NCBI GenBank assembly: GCA_049647245.1
Contig: JBARXH010000214.1
Coordinates: forward strand, 1 to 5,964
Direction of reading: 5' to 3'
DNA: 5,964 nucleotides
Origin: Litorimonas sp049647245
Lineage (GTDB): Bacteria > Pseudomonadota > Alphaproteobacteria > Caulobacterales > Maricaulaceae
Below are positions 1 through 5,807 of the stretch, piece after piece; position 1 is the stretch's first letter, and each line of letters starts with the position of its first letter. Both the position numbers and the translations under genes were made by a program. Under the pieces are notes generated by a model. That model had not been told where the DNA came from. It saw only the letters and a list, made by a program, of their open reading frames with translations, and did no database searches.

Positions 1-296
1 ATCCTGCCGTCCGGAGACCGCAATCCGGCCGCGCCGACGCCGTCAACGGTCCAGGTCCCGTCGCCCGTCCGGGCGATCGACGCACCCAGCGCGCGCATCG
101 CACCGGCCGTGGCGAGGATGTCCGCGCCTTCCAGAAGGCCCGACACGGTGGTGCGGCCGTCCGCCAGGGCGCCGAAGATCAGGGCGCGATGGGAGATCGA
201 CTTGTCGCCCGGTGCCTGGATGCGGCCCGTCAGGGCCGGGCTCTTGCGGCTGATGGCCGCCACGCGGCGGCTCGACGAGGGGCTTGATGATGTCAC
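1..296 (-). CDS. aroA: 3-phosphoshikimate 1-carboxyvinyltransferase (EPSP synthase), N-terminal part, cut by window edge
   Basis: This enzyme transfers enolpyruvate from PEP to shikimate 3-phosphate, the sixth step of the cytosolic shikimate pathway to aromatic amino acids. About 98 N-terminal codons are visible; the rest lies off the left edge. The segment PGDKSISHRAL carries the family's Lys-Ser-x-x-x-Arg substrate-binding set, here K32, S33 and R37, equivalent to E. coli K22, S23 and R27. The following FGALADG and GLLEGADIL, and the later VDGVG, match class II (CP4-type) enzymes better than class I. The start is uncertain. I chose GTG at 296 because it gives a short leader of CP4-like length, but its ribosome site is weak; an in-frame GTG at 263 is the alternative. 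An ATG at 309 is in another frame. The gene diverges from the zinc-ribbon gene at 473. Identity is firm; the start is not. Confidence 0.92.
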   Translation of the reverse strand, partial: MTSSSPSSSRRVAAISRKSPALTGRIQAPGDKSISHRALIFGALADGRTTVSGLLEGADILATAGAMRALGASIARTGDGTWTVDGVGAAGLRSPDGR

Positions 297-313
297 GACT
301 CGGGTCCATGTTG

Positions 314-343
314 GCAGGGAAGCCCCTGCGTGTTGACAGGGGC
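314..343 (-). promoter_or_regulatory. Overlapping, mutually exclusive hairpins in the aroA leader
   Basis: Two perfect stems share one arm. GCAGGG (314-319) pairs with CCCTGC (324-329) around a four-base loop. GCCCCTG (322-328) pairs with CAGGGGC (337-343) around eight bases. Both cannot form at once. They end 18 bases before the proposed GTG start of aroA, so they would lie in its mRNA leader if transcription begins upstream. No T-run follows, so a classical attenuator is not shown. A TTGACA hexamer at 333-338 sits in the larger hairpin on the plus strand but has no convincing -10 box. The pairing is seen directly; any regulatory role is inferred. Confidence 0.3.
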
Positions 344-398
344 AGGCGGAGGATTAAAGACCCGCCCGTTCCATTACAGCGTGGGCCGTAGAGGCGCC

Positions 399-430
399 CC
401 GTCCGAACCGCAAGACGGCAGACCGGACGG
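399..430. repeat. Perfect 7-bp inverted repeat upstream of the zinc-ribbon gene
   Basis: CCGTCCG (399-405) and CGGACGG (424-430) are perfect reverse complements. A smaller CCG/CGG pair (408-410 and 416-418) nests inside, so an RNA copy could fold into a two-tier hairpin. It ends 42 bases before the ATG at 473, in the divergent intergenic region shared with aroA. It could be a leader structure or a binding site for a dimeric regulator. In GC-rich DNA a 7-bp stem can also be chance. Confidence 0.3.
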
Positions 431-472
431 CGTGGCCGCAAACCCCGCGACAAACCACAAGGCAAGTCCATC

Positions 473-964
473 ATGGCTGCAGCGAAGACCAAAAAAGAAA
501 AGCGCGCCGAAAAGCTCGGCACCAAGCGCGCCTGCCCCGAATGCGAGGCGAAATTCTACGATCTGAACAACAATCCCGCCGTGTGCCCGATCTGCAAGAA
601 CAGTTTCGACCCGGCCGAGCTGGACCAGCAGGGCCTCGTCCCCGCCTCCCAGCTCAAATCCTCCAAGCCCGACCCGGAAGACGATGACGAGGAAGACGAA
701 GTGGTCGCGACCGAGGTCGACGAGGACGACATCGACGAGGAAGAGGCCGAAGCCAAAGAGCTGGAGCTCGACGGCGACGACGCGGCCATCATCGGCGGCG
801 CGGACGGCGACGACGAGGAGAACCCCGACATCGAGAACATCGACGACGACGAGGACGAGGATGCCGCCCTGGTCGCGGACGACGACGATGCGGACGAGCT
901 TCCGCCGGGTGAAGGCGACGATGACGACGACGACGATGACGAGGATATCGACCTCGACACATAG
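473..964 (+). CDS. FYDLN-acid / TIGR02300 family zinc-ribbon protein with acidic tail
   Basis: A 163-residue protein of the FYDLN_acid (TIGR02300) family, found in alphaproteobacteria and without an assigned biochemical role. The basic N-terminus (AAAKTKKEKRAEK) leads into the signature LGTKRACPEC...KFYDLN, then VCPICKNSF. Cysteines at about 21, 24, 38 and 41 form two CPxC knuckles expected to bind one zinc. From about residue 66 to the end the chain is almost entirely Asp and Glu in low-complexity runs, broken by a short IIGGA stretch. No signal peptide or membrane segment is visible, so it is probably cytoplasmic. The basic head, zinc ribbon and acidic tail suggest nucleic-acid or protein binding, but that is inference. 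ATG at 473 follows an AAGG-type site and begins right before the conserved domain. The gene is divergent from aroA and followed by tRNA-Ala, an arrangement I recall from other alphaproteobacteria. Confidence 0.93.
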   Translation: MAAAKTKKEKRAEKLGTKRACPECEAKFYDLNNNPAVCPICKNSFDPAELDQQGLVPASQLKSSKPDPEDDDEEDEVVATEVDEDDIDEEEAEAKELELDGDDAAIIGGADGDDEENPDIENIDDDEDEDAALVADDDDADELPPGEGDDDDDDDDEDIDLDT

Positions 965-1002
965 GCCGCCCGGCCTTCGGCCAAAAGGCCTACAATCGCC
1001 GC

Positions 1003-1032
1003 TTGACGCGGTGTGCGGCGCGCCCCTATGAC
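1003..1032 (+). promoter_or_regulatory. Candidate sigma70-type promoter for tRNA-Ala
   Basis: TTGACG (1003-1008) and TATGAC (1027-1032) are separated by 18 bases, matching the -35 consensus at five of six and the -10 at four of six positions. Transcription would start near 1039-1041, leaving a leader of nearly 60 bases before the tRNA, which needs 5' processing. The -10 box lies in the loop and first base of the inverted repeat at 1015-1039. It is the best promoter-like pair I found in the space between the zinc-ribbon gene and the tRNA. Confidence 0.4.
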
Positions 1033-1039
1033 GCGCCGC
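1015..1039. repeat. Perfect 8-bp GC-rich inverted repeat, possible terminator of the zinc-ribbon gene
   Basis: GCGGCGCG (1015-1022) and CGCGCCGC (1032-1039) pair perfectly around nine bases, giving a very stable hairpin about 50 bases after the stop at 964. No T-run follows directly; a T6 tract occurs 20 bases later (1059-1064), so it is not a standard intrinsic terminator. Just after the stop codon there are four GGCC copies in 27 bases (964-990), including a weaker GGCCG/CGGCC stem. Either structure could stabilise the mRNA end. The repeat overlaps the candidate tRNA promoter, so it may instead be an operator-like site. Confidence 0.3.
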
Positions 1040-1046
1040 CCGCCCC

Positions 1047-1068
1047 CCGGAAGACAGGTTTTTTCCGG
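1047..1068. repeat. Small inverted repeat with T6 tract before tRNA-Ala
   Basis: CCGGAA (1047-1052) and TTCCGG (1063-1068) pair perfectly; the intervening bases include most of a T6 run (1059-1064). If transcription begins near 1039 this hairpin lies in the tRNA precursor leader, where it might guide 5' processing. It could also be a late terminator for transcripts from the upstream gene. Confidence 0.25.
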
Positions 1069-1097
1069 ACCGGGCAATGAGGACTGACCCGCCTGAC

Positions 1098-1173
<76 letters not shown>

Positions 1174-1189
1174 GTCCTCTCTCCTGCGA

Positions 1190-1795
1190 ACATACTGAAC
1201 CCGGCTCTTCCGGAGCGTTCACGCGCTTCCATCGGGTTAGCGGGATCCGAGATGGATCCAACGTCCAACAGCCTCGGAATATCCGCAGTGTCCATGCGAT
1301 TTCGCGAACTCGGCTAGAGATGATGTTTCAACCGTCTCCACCTGTTCTTGCAGAAGCGTGGCCCGCTCAATCAACTGGATCAGTGTCTCGTCTGGATTCG
1401 AGGCGAGTTCGTCCTTAGCCCCAAGACGAACCTTGTCTCTTGTCCGCTTCGCCTCACAACAATGTCCTCACGGATTGAGAGCTGGCTCGTCACGCAGCTT
1501 GTGGTCAGGACGATTCGTTCGATCAGCTGATATACGAGCTCTTGGGCGGGCTTCGCCAAGGCCGCAGCAAGTCCCTTACAGCATGAATAATGGTCTGTTT
1601 GGGAATCATTGGATTTCCATCTGCATGTTCAAAAGTTCGGCCAATAGGGCTGTCGACTTGGTGTTGCGTCTTGTGGTTCGGTTAGTCGCATTCTTTGCGA
1701 GCAGCGCTTGCGTCTGATCCAGGGTCTCTCCGTCGATAATGGCCTTATGCTCGCTCTCATAGACCTCACAGCTGTGAACGATCTTACCAGCACAG
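1190..1795 (-). pseudogene. Relic of a large serine site-specific recombinase (C-terminal half)
   Basis: Reading the minus strand from 1795, pieces of a recombinase-family protein appear in changing frames. First comes GKIVHSCEVYESEHKAIID...ALLAKN...KSTALLAELL, matching the recombinase-domain motif usually seen as GkivHkG..y.GeHeaIid..l...vqalLa.N...LLagLl. A frame change near 1628-1635 leads to HADGNPMIPKQ, the usual DaxGnrM.P region. An internal deletion or frameshift near 1565 removes most of the zinc ribbon and resumes at LAAALAKPAQELVYQLIERIVL. Another shift near 1415-1425 gives NPDETLIQLIERATLLQEQ and SLAEFAKSHG, the C-terminal helix-turn-helix region, and a further one near 1290 gives IPRLLDV. 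The N-terminal catalytic resolvase domain with its serine is absent. Such enzymes integrate or excise mobile elements, so this is a dead remnant of one. The family is well supported; the ends are approximate. Confidence 0.75.
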
Positions 1796-2024
1796 ATCGA
1801 GTTCCTCGCTCAACTCGCACACGTGCGCGCGACCTACGCCAACGGCATCGACGCCTTCTTCCGCTTTCTGCCCGTGTTCGGCCTCAAAGACCTGCTCGAC
1901 GCTGAGCCGCGCGCCGCCGCGGACTTCGTCACCCACATGGGCGCGGCGACAGGGTGACGGGCTGCCCCTCGACCCCATCGCCGACTGGCGCATGGTCCGG
2001 CGACAGGCGCAATGCGGAAAATAG
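1781..2024 (+). pseudogene. Frameshifted fragment of an unidentified protein
   Basis: A stretch with very strong G/C third-position bias and protein-like composition, but no start codon, opens just after an in-frame stop at 1775-1777. It reads LPAQIEFLAQLAHVRATYANG, then IDAFFRFLPVFGLKDLLDAE and PRAAADFVTHMGAATG, and stops at 1955-1957. The neighbouring frame immediately continues GDGLPLDPIADWRMVRRQA to a stop at 2022-2024, so one lost or gained base near 1953 explains the break. I do not recognise the family. Its 5' end abuts, and slightly overlaps in the opposite orientation, the point where recombinase similarity stops. That suggests a deletion or insertion junction near 1785-1795. The minus-strand reading here is much less protein-like, so I favour the plus strand. 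Confidence 0.5.
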
Positions 2025-2107
2025 TGCAATAGGCGTCGACTACCTCCCGACACTCTTGGAAAGAGAAAACGAAAGCATATTTGAAAGCCCGCAATCAGGG
2101 GGAGCTA

Positions 2108-2152
2108 ATGACTCGAAATGAGTCTTTCTACTGCGGCTCTGGGAAATGCTAA
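2108..2152 (+). pseudogene. Mini-ORF with SEC-C-like CGSGK motif, probable fragment
   Basis: A 14-codon ORF, MTRNESFYCGSGKC, follows a purine-rich AGGGGGAG (2097-2104). The segment RNE..YCGSGK resembles the start of the SEC-C zinc motif, typically RNDPCPCGSGKKYK..C, found at the end of SecA and in many small proteins. The first cysteine of the motif is Phe here, and a stop comes before the last metal ligands, so no zinc site can form. The same frame is open upstream to about 2033 and could once have been part of a longer protein. The match is short and may be chance. Confidence 0.25.
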
Positions 2153-2406
2153 AAATCCATGGCTCGTCAGTCAAGGTTTGAGCGCTTTATGCCACCACCA
2201 TACAGATCCCCCTGAATTTAATGTATTTTCTACGACGCTTAGAATTATGACCGTTATAATTATGTCGGTGAAAACACACTTCAGATGTCACTAAATAGCC
2301 TTTATATGGATAATTTTAGAAGCGTCTATTTCGTCAAATAATAATATGTACGGGCTTACGTTGCAGCATGAAGATGCCCGTCACCTCTAGCCTCTATACA
2401 TTGCAC
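2153..2406. other. AT-rich gene-free spacer
   Basis: About 250 bases of visibly lower GC than the surroundings, with no credible coding stretch on either strand. It holds a TATAAT hexamer at 2255-2260 without a matching -35 box, and an imperfect direct repeat AATTATG(A/T)C(C/G)G at 2243 and 2258, 15 bases apart. It separates the mobile-element relics from the end of the xylose operon and may itself be foreign DNA. Confidence 0.5.
2350..2381 (-). terminator. Weak hairpin downstream of the xylose operon
   Basis: On the minus strand ACGGGC (2381-2376) pairs with GCCCGT (2355-2350), extendable by AA/TT past a small bulge, and is followed by a T-rich but interrupted stretch (acatattattattt). It lies 26 bases after the TetR stop at 2407, where an operon terminator is expected. 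The loop is large and the T-tract broken, so the call is tentative. Confidence 0.3.
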
Positions 2407-3084
2407 TCATGAGCTTTTGTCAGCCCGATGGTCAAAAAACAGCGAGACGATCGTGTCCGCATGGGCGTCGATAAAATCCGGATCGTCCACCTCTATGCCG
2501 TGTGTGTCACGCACCTCATGCCCTAGGGCGAAGATCATCTGGGCCGACGCCACGAGAATGTACATCAGCATGATCGGATCGGCATCGGGATAGACGCCCT
2601 TGCGGATGTAATGGCGCGTGACCGGCATCATGCGTTTGTGGGACGGGCGGATGTGGGTGTCGACCGCCCATTGGAGACGCGCGGAGTCCCGGATCGATTC
2701 CTGGACCATGATGCGGGCATGCTCGGGATGGCGCGCACAGTATCGGACGTAGCGGCGGATCCAGTCCTTCAACCCGTCCAGGCCCGTCAAGTCCCGGCCA
2801 TTTGGTGGCGCCATTTCCTCGTCGAGACGTTCGAACAGGAAGGTCACGGCGGCTTTCCACAACCGATCCTTGTCCTTGAAATGATGGCGGATAAGTCCGT
2901 GATTGACGCCCGCGGACGCCGCGATCTCCCGGACGCTCGCGCCTTCGAACCCCTTCTCCGCGAACGCCTCCAGCGCGCATTGCAGAATGCGCGCGCGGGT
3001 CCGGGCCTTCTGGCGAGCCCGAGGACCGGCCTGGGCCGGAGCATCGTCGGGGGCCGTGTCCTGTTGTGCTATCTGGTTATCCAT
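2407..3084 (-). CDS. TetR/AcrR-family transcriptional regulator
   Basis: A 225-residue TetR-type repressor. After a flexible Ala/Gln/Pro-rich head (about 1-25), residues 29-75 form the DNA-binding domain: ARILQCALEAFAEKGFEGAS, then VREIAASAGVNHGLIRHHFK with the recognition helix, then DKDRLW. The rest, to about 215, is the helical ligand-binding and dimer domain; its PEHARIMVQES segment resembles the CecR/RutR-like C-terminal type. The ligand cannot be read from sequence. It starts 33 bases after the transporter stop in the same direction, as the last gene of the xylose operon, so xylose, a xyloside or a catabolite is the natural candidate effector, though that is inference. The ATG at 3084 lies inside a perfect palindrome, which suggests autoregulation. 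No strong ribosome site is visible just upstream. Confidence 0.93.
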   Translation of the reverse strand: MDNQIAQQDTAPDDAPAQAGPRARQKARTRARILQCALEAFAEKGFEGASVREIAASAGVNHGLIRHHFKDKDRLWKAAVTFLFERLDEEMAPPNGRDLTGLDGLKDWIRRYVRYCARHPEHARIMVQESIRDSARLQWAVDTHIRPSHKRMMPVTRHYIRKGVYPDADPIMLMYILVASAQMIFALGHEVRDTHGIEVDDPDFIDAHADTIVSLFFDHRADKSS

Positions 3085-3094
3085 AATGGATAAC
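3076..3094. promoter_or_regulatory. Perfect 9-1-9 palindrome over the tetR start codon, candidate operator
   Basis: GTTATCCAT (3076-3084) and ATGGATAAC (3086-3094) are exact reverse complements around one A. The length and symmetry suit a dimeric TetR-type operator. It covers the regulator's own ATG, so binding could block transcription entering the gene, or the RNA hairpin could mask the start. A TTGACG hexamer on the minus strand (3121-3116) could be the -35 of an internal promoter, but the -10 is poor. Confidence 0.5.
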
Positions 3095-3117
3095 GAAAGC
3101 CATTCCTGCTCACCTCG

Positions 3118-4488
3118 TCAAGCCTTGAACGCCGCAGAGCCGTCTTGCGCGTCCCGTGCGTCGATTTCGTCCACTATCCGGGCGTGTTCAGCTTTGTCGA
3201 GCGGGTAGAAGGCAATCACCACGGCCGCCATTGCACCGAATGCCAAGGGCACGGCGATGGAGATGAGCCGCAGTCCCGCAAGGGTGGCGTCGGTCTGCGT
3301 TTCGTTGGCAACGTAGCCCACCGCTTCCAGCAGAAACCCGAGCAGGCCGATGCCGACCCCCGCGGCCGCTTTGAGCGCGAACTGGTTGATGCCGAACACC
3401 ACGCCTTCATCGCGAACGCCCGTCCTCCACTGACCATATTCCACCGTGTCGGGCAGCATGGACCAGAACATGACGTAGAACGCACCGTTGCCGAAACCGA
3501 GTATGACGAGCAGGCTCAGGAAACCCACCACGCTTTGCGGCGGAGCCAGGAGCAGGACCAGCTGCATGGACAGACCGATGACCGCGCCCGTGAGCCAGAC
3601 ATTGCGCTTGGACAGGCGTTTTGCGGCGATCATCCAGACCGGGATCGAGGCGGATACAGACGCCGTCAGAGCGATCAGAGCGACCGTGACGTCCAATCCA
3701 ATATCAGCGACATACTTGACGTAGTATATGAGTGCCTTGCCGAAGATCGCTCCGCTGGTAGACGCAAGCACAATGGCGCTGAACAGGATTAGAAGGGCGC
3801 GGTTCTTGAGCAAACGGGGCAGGCTGCCCCGGAAGTCCGGTATCGGGGCTGACAGCGCTTTGGGATCTTCCTTGGTGAAGCGGAACGTCGTTAATAGAAG
3901 TCCCGAGGCCAATACGGCATAGAGGGCGGCGACTCCCATGAAACCACGTGCCATATCGCCCTCACCCAGCACGCCTGCCAATGGCAGGGTGGCGAACACG
4001 GTGAACAGACCGCCCAGGGTCGCACAGATCATGCGCACGCCCGCGAGCTGACTGCGTTCCCCGCTGTCGCGCGTGAGGCTCGCCATCAGGGCCGAATAGG
4101 GAATGGACACGACCGTGTAGCAGGTGCGGAAGACGACATGCGCGATGGCCGCCGCCAGCACGACGGCGCCGGGGAACAGCACGGGTGCCGCAAACATCAT
4201 CACGAAACTGATCGCGAGCGGCACGGTCCCGAACAGGATGAACGGCCGGTATCGTCCCATCTGGGACCGAACCCGCCCTGCGATCGCGCCCATGACGGGA
4301 TCGGTCACCGCGTCCCAGAACAGCGGAACGGCGAAGATCAGACCTGCCACAGCCGGACGGATACCCAGCACGTCCGTGTAGTAATAGAGCAGGAACAGGC
4401 TCAGCCCCGTGTAGTAGAGATTGAAGCCGAAGTCCGCGACTCCGAACCCGACCTTGGCCCGGCCGGTCAGGCGAGCCGAGCCGGTCAT
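3118..4488 (-). CDS. GPH-family (MelB/XylP-like) sugar:cation symporter
   Basis: A 456-residue inner-membrane transporter of the glycoside-pentoside-hexuronide:cation symporter family (MFS_2), with about twelve hydrophobic segments in two halves and a polar central loop near 203-230. Family marks are clear. D19 in helix I matches MelB D19. The helix II motif FWDAVTDPVMG puts D59 and D63 at the spacing of the MelB cation ligands D55 and D59. MGRYRPFI follows in the next loop, and LPDTVEYGQWRTGVRDEG precedes a helix with K373, matching MelB K377. Where MelB has D124 (MDIP), a galactoside contact, this protein has S128 (VSIP), consistent with another sugar. Its place directly after xylA suggests uptake of xylose or xylo-oligosaccharides with H+ or Na+. 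The ATG at 4488 overlaps the xylA stop by ATGA; GGAGGTG (4500-4494) lies five bases before it, inside xylA. Confidence 0.94.
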   Translation of the reverse strand: MTGSARLTGRAKVGFGVADFGFNLYYTGLSLFLLYYYTDVLGIRPAVAGLIFAVPLFWDAVTDPVMGAIAGRVRSQMGRYRPFILFGTVPLAISFVMMFAAPVLFPGAVVLAAAIAHVVFRTCYTVVSIPYSALMASLTRDSGERSQLAGVRMICATLGGLFTVFATLPLAGVLGEGDMARGFMGVAALYAVLASGLLLTTFRFTKEDPKALSAPIPDFRGSLPRLLKNRALLILFSAIVLASTSGAIFGKALIYYVKYVADIGLDVTVALIALTASVSASIPVWMIAAKRLSKRNVWLTGAVIGLSMQLVLLLAPPQSVVGFLSLLVILGFGNGAFYVMFWSMLPDTVEYGQWRTGVRDEGVVFGINQFALKAAAGVGIGLLGFLLEAVGYVANETQTDATLAGLRLISIAVPLAFGAMAAVVIAFYPLDKAEHARIVDEIDARDAQDGSAAFKA

Positions 4489-5807
4489 GGCCGCACCTCC
4501 GCGTCCAGCATCCGGGTCAGATGGCCTTCCAAGAACTCCTGCCGACCGGACACGGGCTTCGGGTCGCGCGCCAAGGCCGTGTCCCCGAAGGCGGATAGAT
4601 CGAAATCGCCGCCCAGGAACGCCTGACCCACACCAGCCGACCAGTCGGCATAGCGCTGGGTTCTGACCCGAGCGAGCGTTCCGTCCTCCAGGAGGCGGTC
4701 CGCGAGCAGCAGCGCCTTGGCGAGCAGGTCGATGGCGCCGATATGGCCGTGGAACAGATCTTCGGCATTCACGCTCTGGCGACGCATTTTCGCGTCGAAG
4801 TTGGACCCACCCCGGTCGAACCCGCCGCCCTCCAGAATGAGCGCCATCACCCGCGTGGTCTCACGCAGATCAATGGGAAACTGATCAGTGTCCCACCCGT
4901 TTTGCGCGTCGCCACGGTTGAAGTCGATGGAACCGAACACGCCCAGCGCCTGGGCGGTGGCGACTTCGTGAACGAAGCTGTTGCCCGCCAGCGTCGCATG
5001 GTTCGGTTCTATGTTGACGCGCACCTCGTCTTCAAGTCCGTAGCGTTTCAGAAAACCGTAGACGGTTGCCACGTCGCGATCATACTGGTGCTTCACCGGC
5101 TCGTGCGGCTTGGGCTCGACCAGAATGTCGCCAGAGAAGCCGATCTTGTGCTTGTGCTCGACCGTAGCGGCGAGGAAGCGGCCGAGCTGGTCCAACTCCT
5201 TTCCGAGGTCAGTATTCAGCAGCGTGTCGTAGCCCTCACGGCCGCCCCACAAGACGTAGTTGTCTCCGCCGAGCCTGTGGGTCGCATCCAGCGCCGTACG
5301 GACCTGCAAGGCGGCGAACGCGGCCACGTCCGGGTCCGGGTTGGTCGCCGCGCCCGCCATGTAGCGCGGGTGCGAAAAGAGGTTCGCCGTGCCCCAGAGC
5401 GGTCGCACGCCGTGAACCGACATAACGTCCTGCAAACGCGCCATGCCACGGTCCATGGCATCGGCATAGTCAGACGCGCGGTCATGCGTCCCGACGACGT
5501 CCGTGTCGTGAAAGGTGAAGAACGGAATGCCGAGCCGGGACACGAGTCCGAACATGGCATCCATGCGTGCGTCCAGCGCCTCCGACGTCTCGGGGCCGAG
5601 CCAAGGGCGCTCGAAGGTTCCCGCGCCGAACGGGTCGGTCCCGTCCCATGACACGGAATGCCAGTAGCAGACGGCAAGGCGCAGATGGTCTTCCATGCGC
5701 TGCCCGCGCACCATGCGATCCGCGTCGTACCAGCGGTAGGCCAACGGATCGGTCGTATCGGGGCCAGCGTAGCGGATCGGCGGAATGGCGTCGAAATAGT
5801 CGGTCAT
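4485..5807 (-). CDS. xylA: D-xylose isomerase
   Basis: A 440-residue cytosolic enzyme that interconverts D-xylose and D-xylulose, the first step of the isomerase route. Its length equals E. coli XylA, and active-site residues sit one position lower than there. H100 and D103 lie in FTFHDTD. Metal ligands are E231 and the nearby K233 in VEPKP, E267 and H270 in NIEPNHA, D295 in SIDFNRGD, D306 and D308 in GWDTDQF, and D338 in NFDAK. This is the longer, class II form with an N-terminal insert (YWHSVSWDGTDPFG is typical). All visible catalytic positions are intact. The start ATG is preceded by AGGGA (5819-5815) at seven bases and overlaps the xylB stop as ATGA; the 3' end overlaps the transporter the same way. 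The enzyme is therefore coupled to its kinase and transporter. Confidence 0.98.
   Translation of the reverse strand: MTDYFDAIPPIRYAGPDTTDPLAYRWYDADRMVRGQRMEDHLRLAVCYWHSVSWDGTDPFGAGTFERPWLGPETSEALDARMDAMFGLVSRLGIPFFTFHDTDVVGTHDRASDYADAMDRGMARLQDVMSVHGVRPLWGTANLFSHPRYMAGAATNPDPDVAAFAALQVRTALDATHRLGGDNYVLWGGREGYDTLLNTDLGKELDQLGRFLAATVEHKHKIGFSGDILVEPKPHEPVKHQYDRDVATVYGFLKRYGLEDEVRVNIEPNHATLAGNSFVHEVATAQALGVFGSIDFNRGDAQNGWDTDQFPIDLRETTRVMALILEGGGFDRGGSNFDAKMRRQSVNAEDLFHGHIGAIDLLAKALLLADRLLEDGTLARVRTQRYADWSAGVGQAFLGGDFDLSAFGDTALARDPKPVSGRQEFLEGHLTRMLDAEVRP

Noticed and set aside
1358..1717. 119-residue plus-strand ORF in the tRNA-downstream region
   Set aside because: The opposite strand carries recognisable recombinase pieces, while this reading shows no family features.
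2243..2268. AATTATG direct repeat and TATAAT as an origin iteron or promoter
   Set aside because: Only two imperfect copies and no -35 partner; easily produced by AT-rich composition.
1174..2406. CRISPR array or intact insertion sequence
   Set aside because: No regularly spaced repeats, no terminal inverted repeats and no intact transposase were seen.
3076..3094. Pair of inverted DnaA boxes
   Set aside because: Each half (TTATCCAT) resembles a DnaA box but misses the conserved CACA end, and no origin context is present; an operator fits better.
3145..3792. 215-residue plus-strand ORF
   Set aside because: Antisense to the GPH transporter; polar, without family-like motifs.
4743..5651. 302-residue plus-strand ORF
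   Set aside because: It is antisense to xylA, whose catalytic residues are all intact; long antisense ORFs are expected in GC-rich genes.
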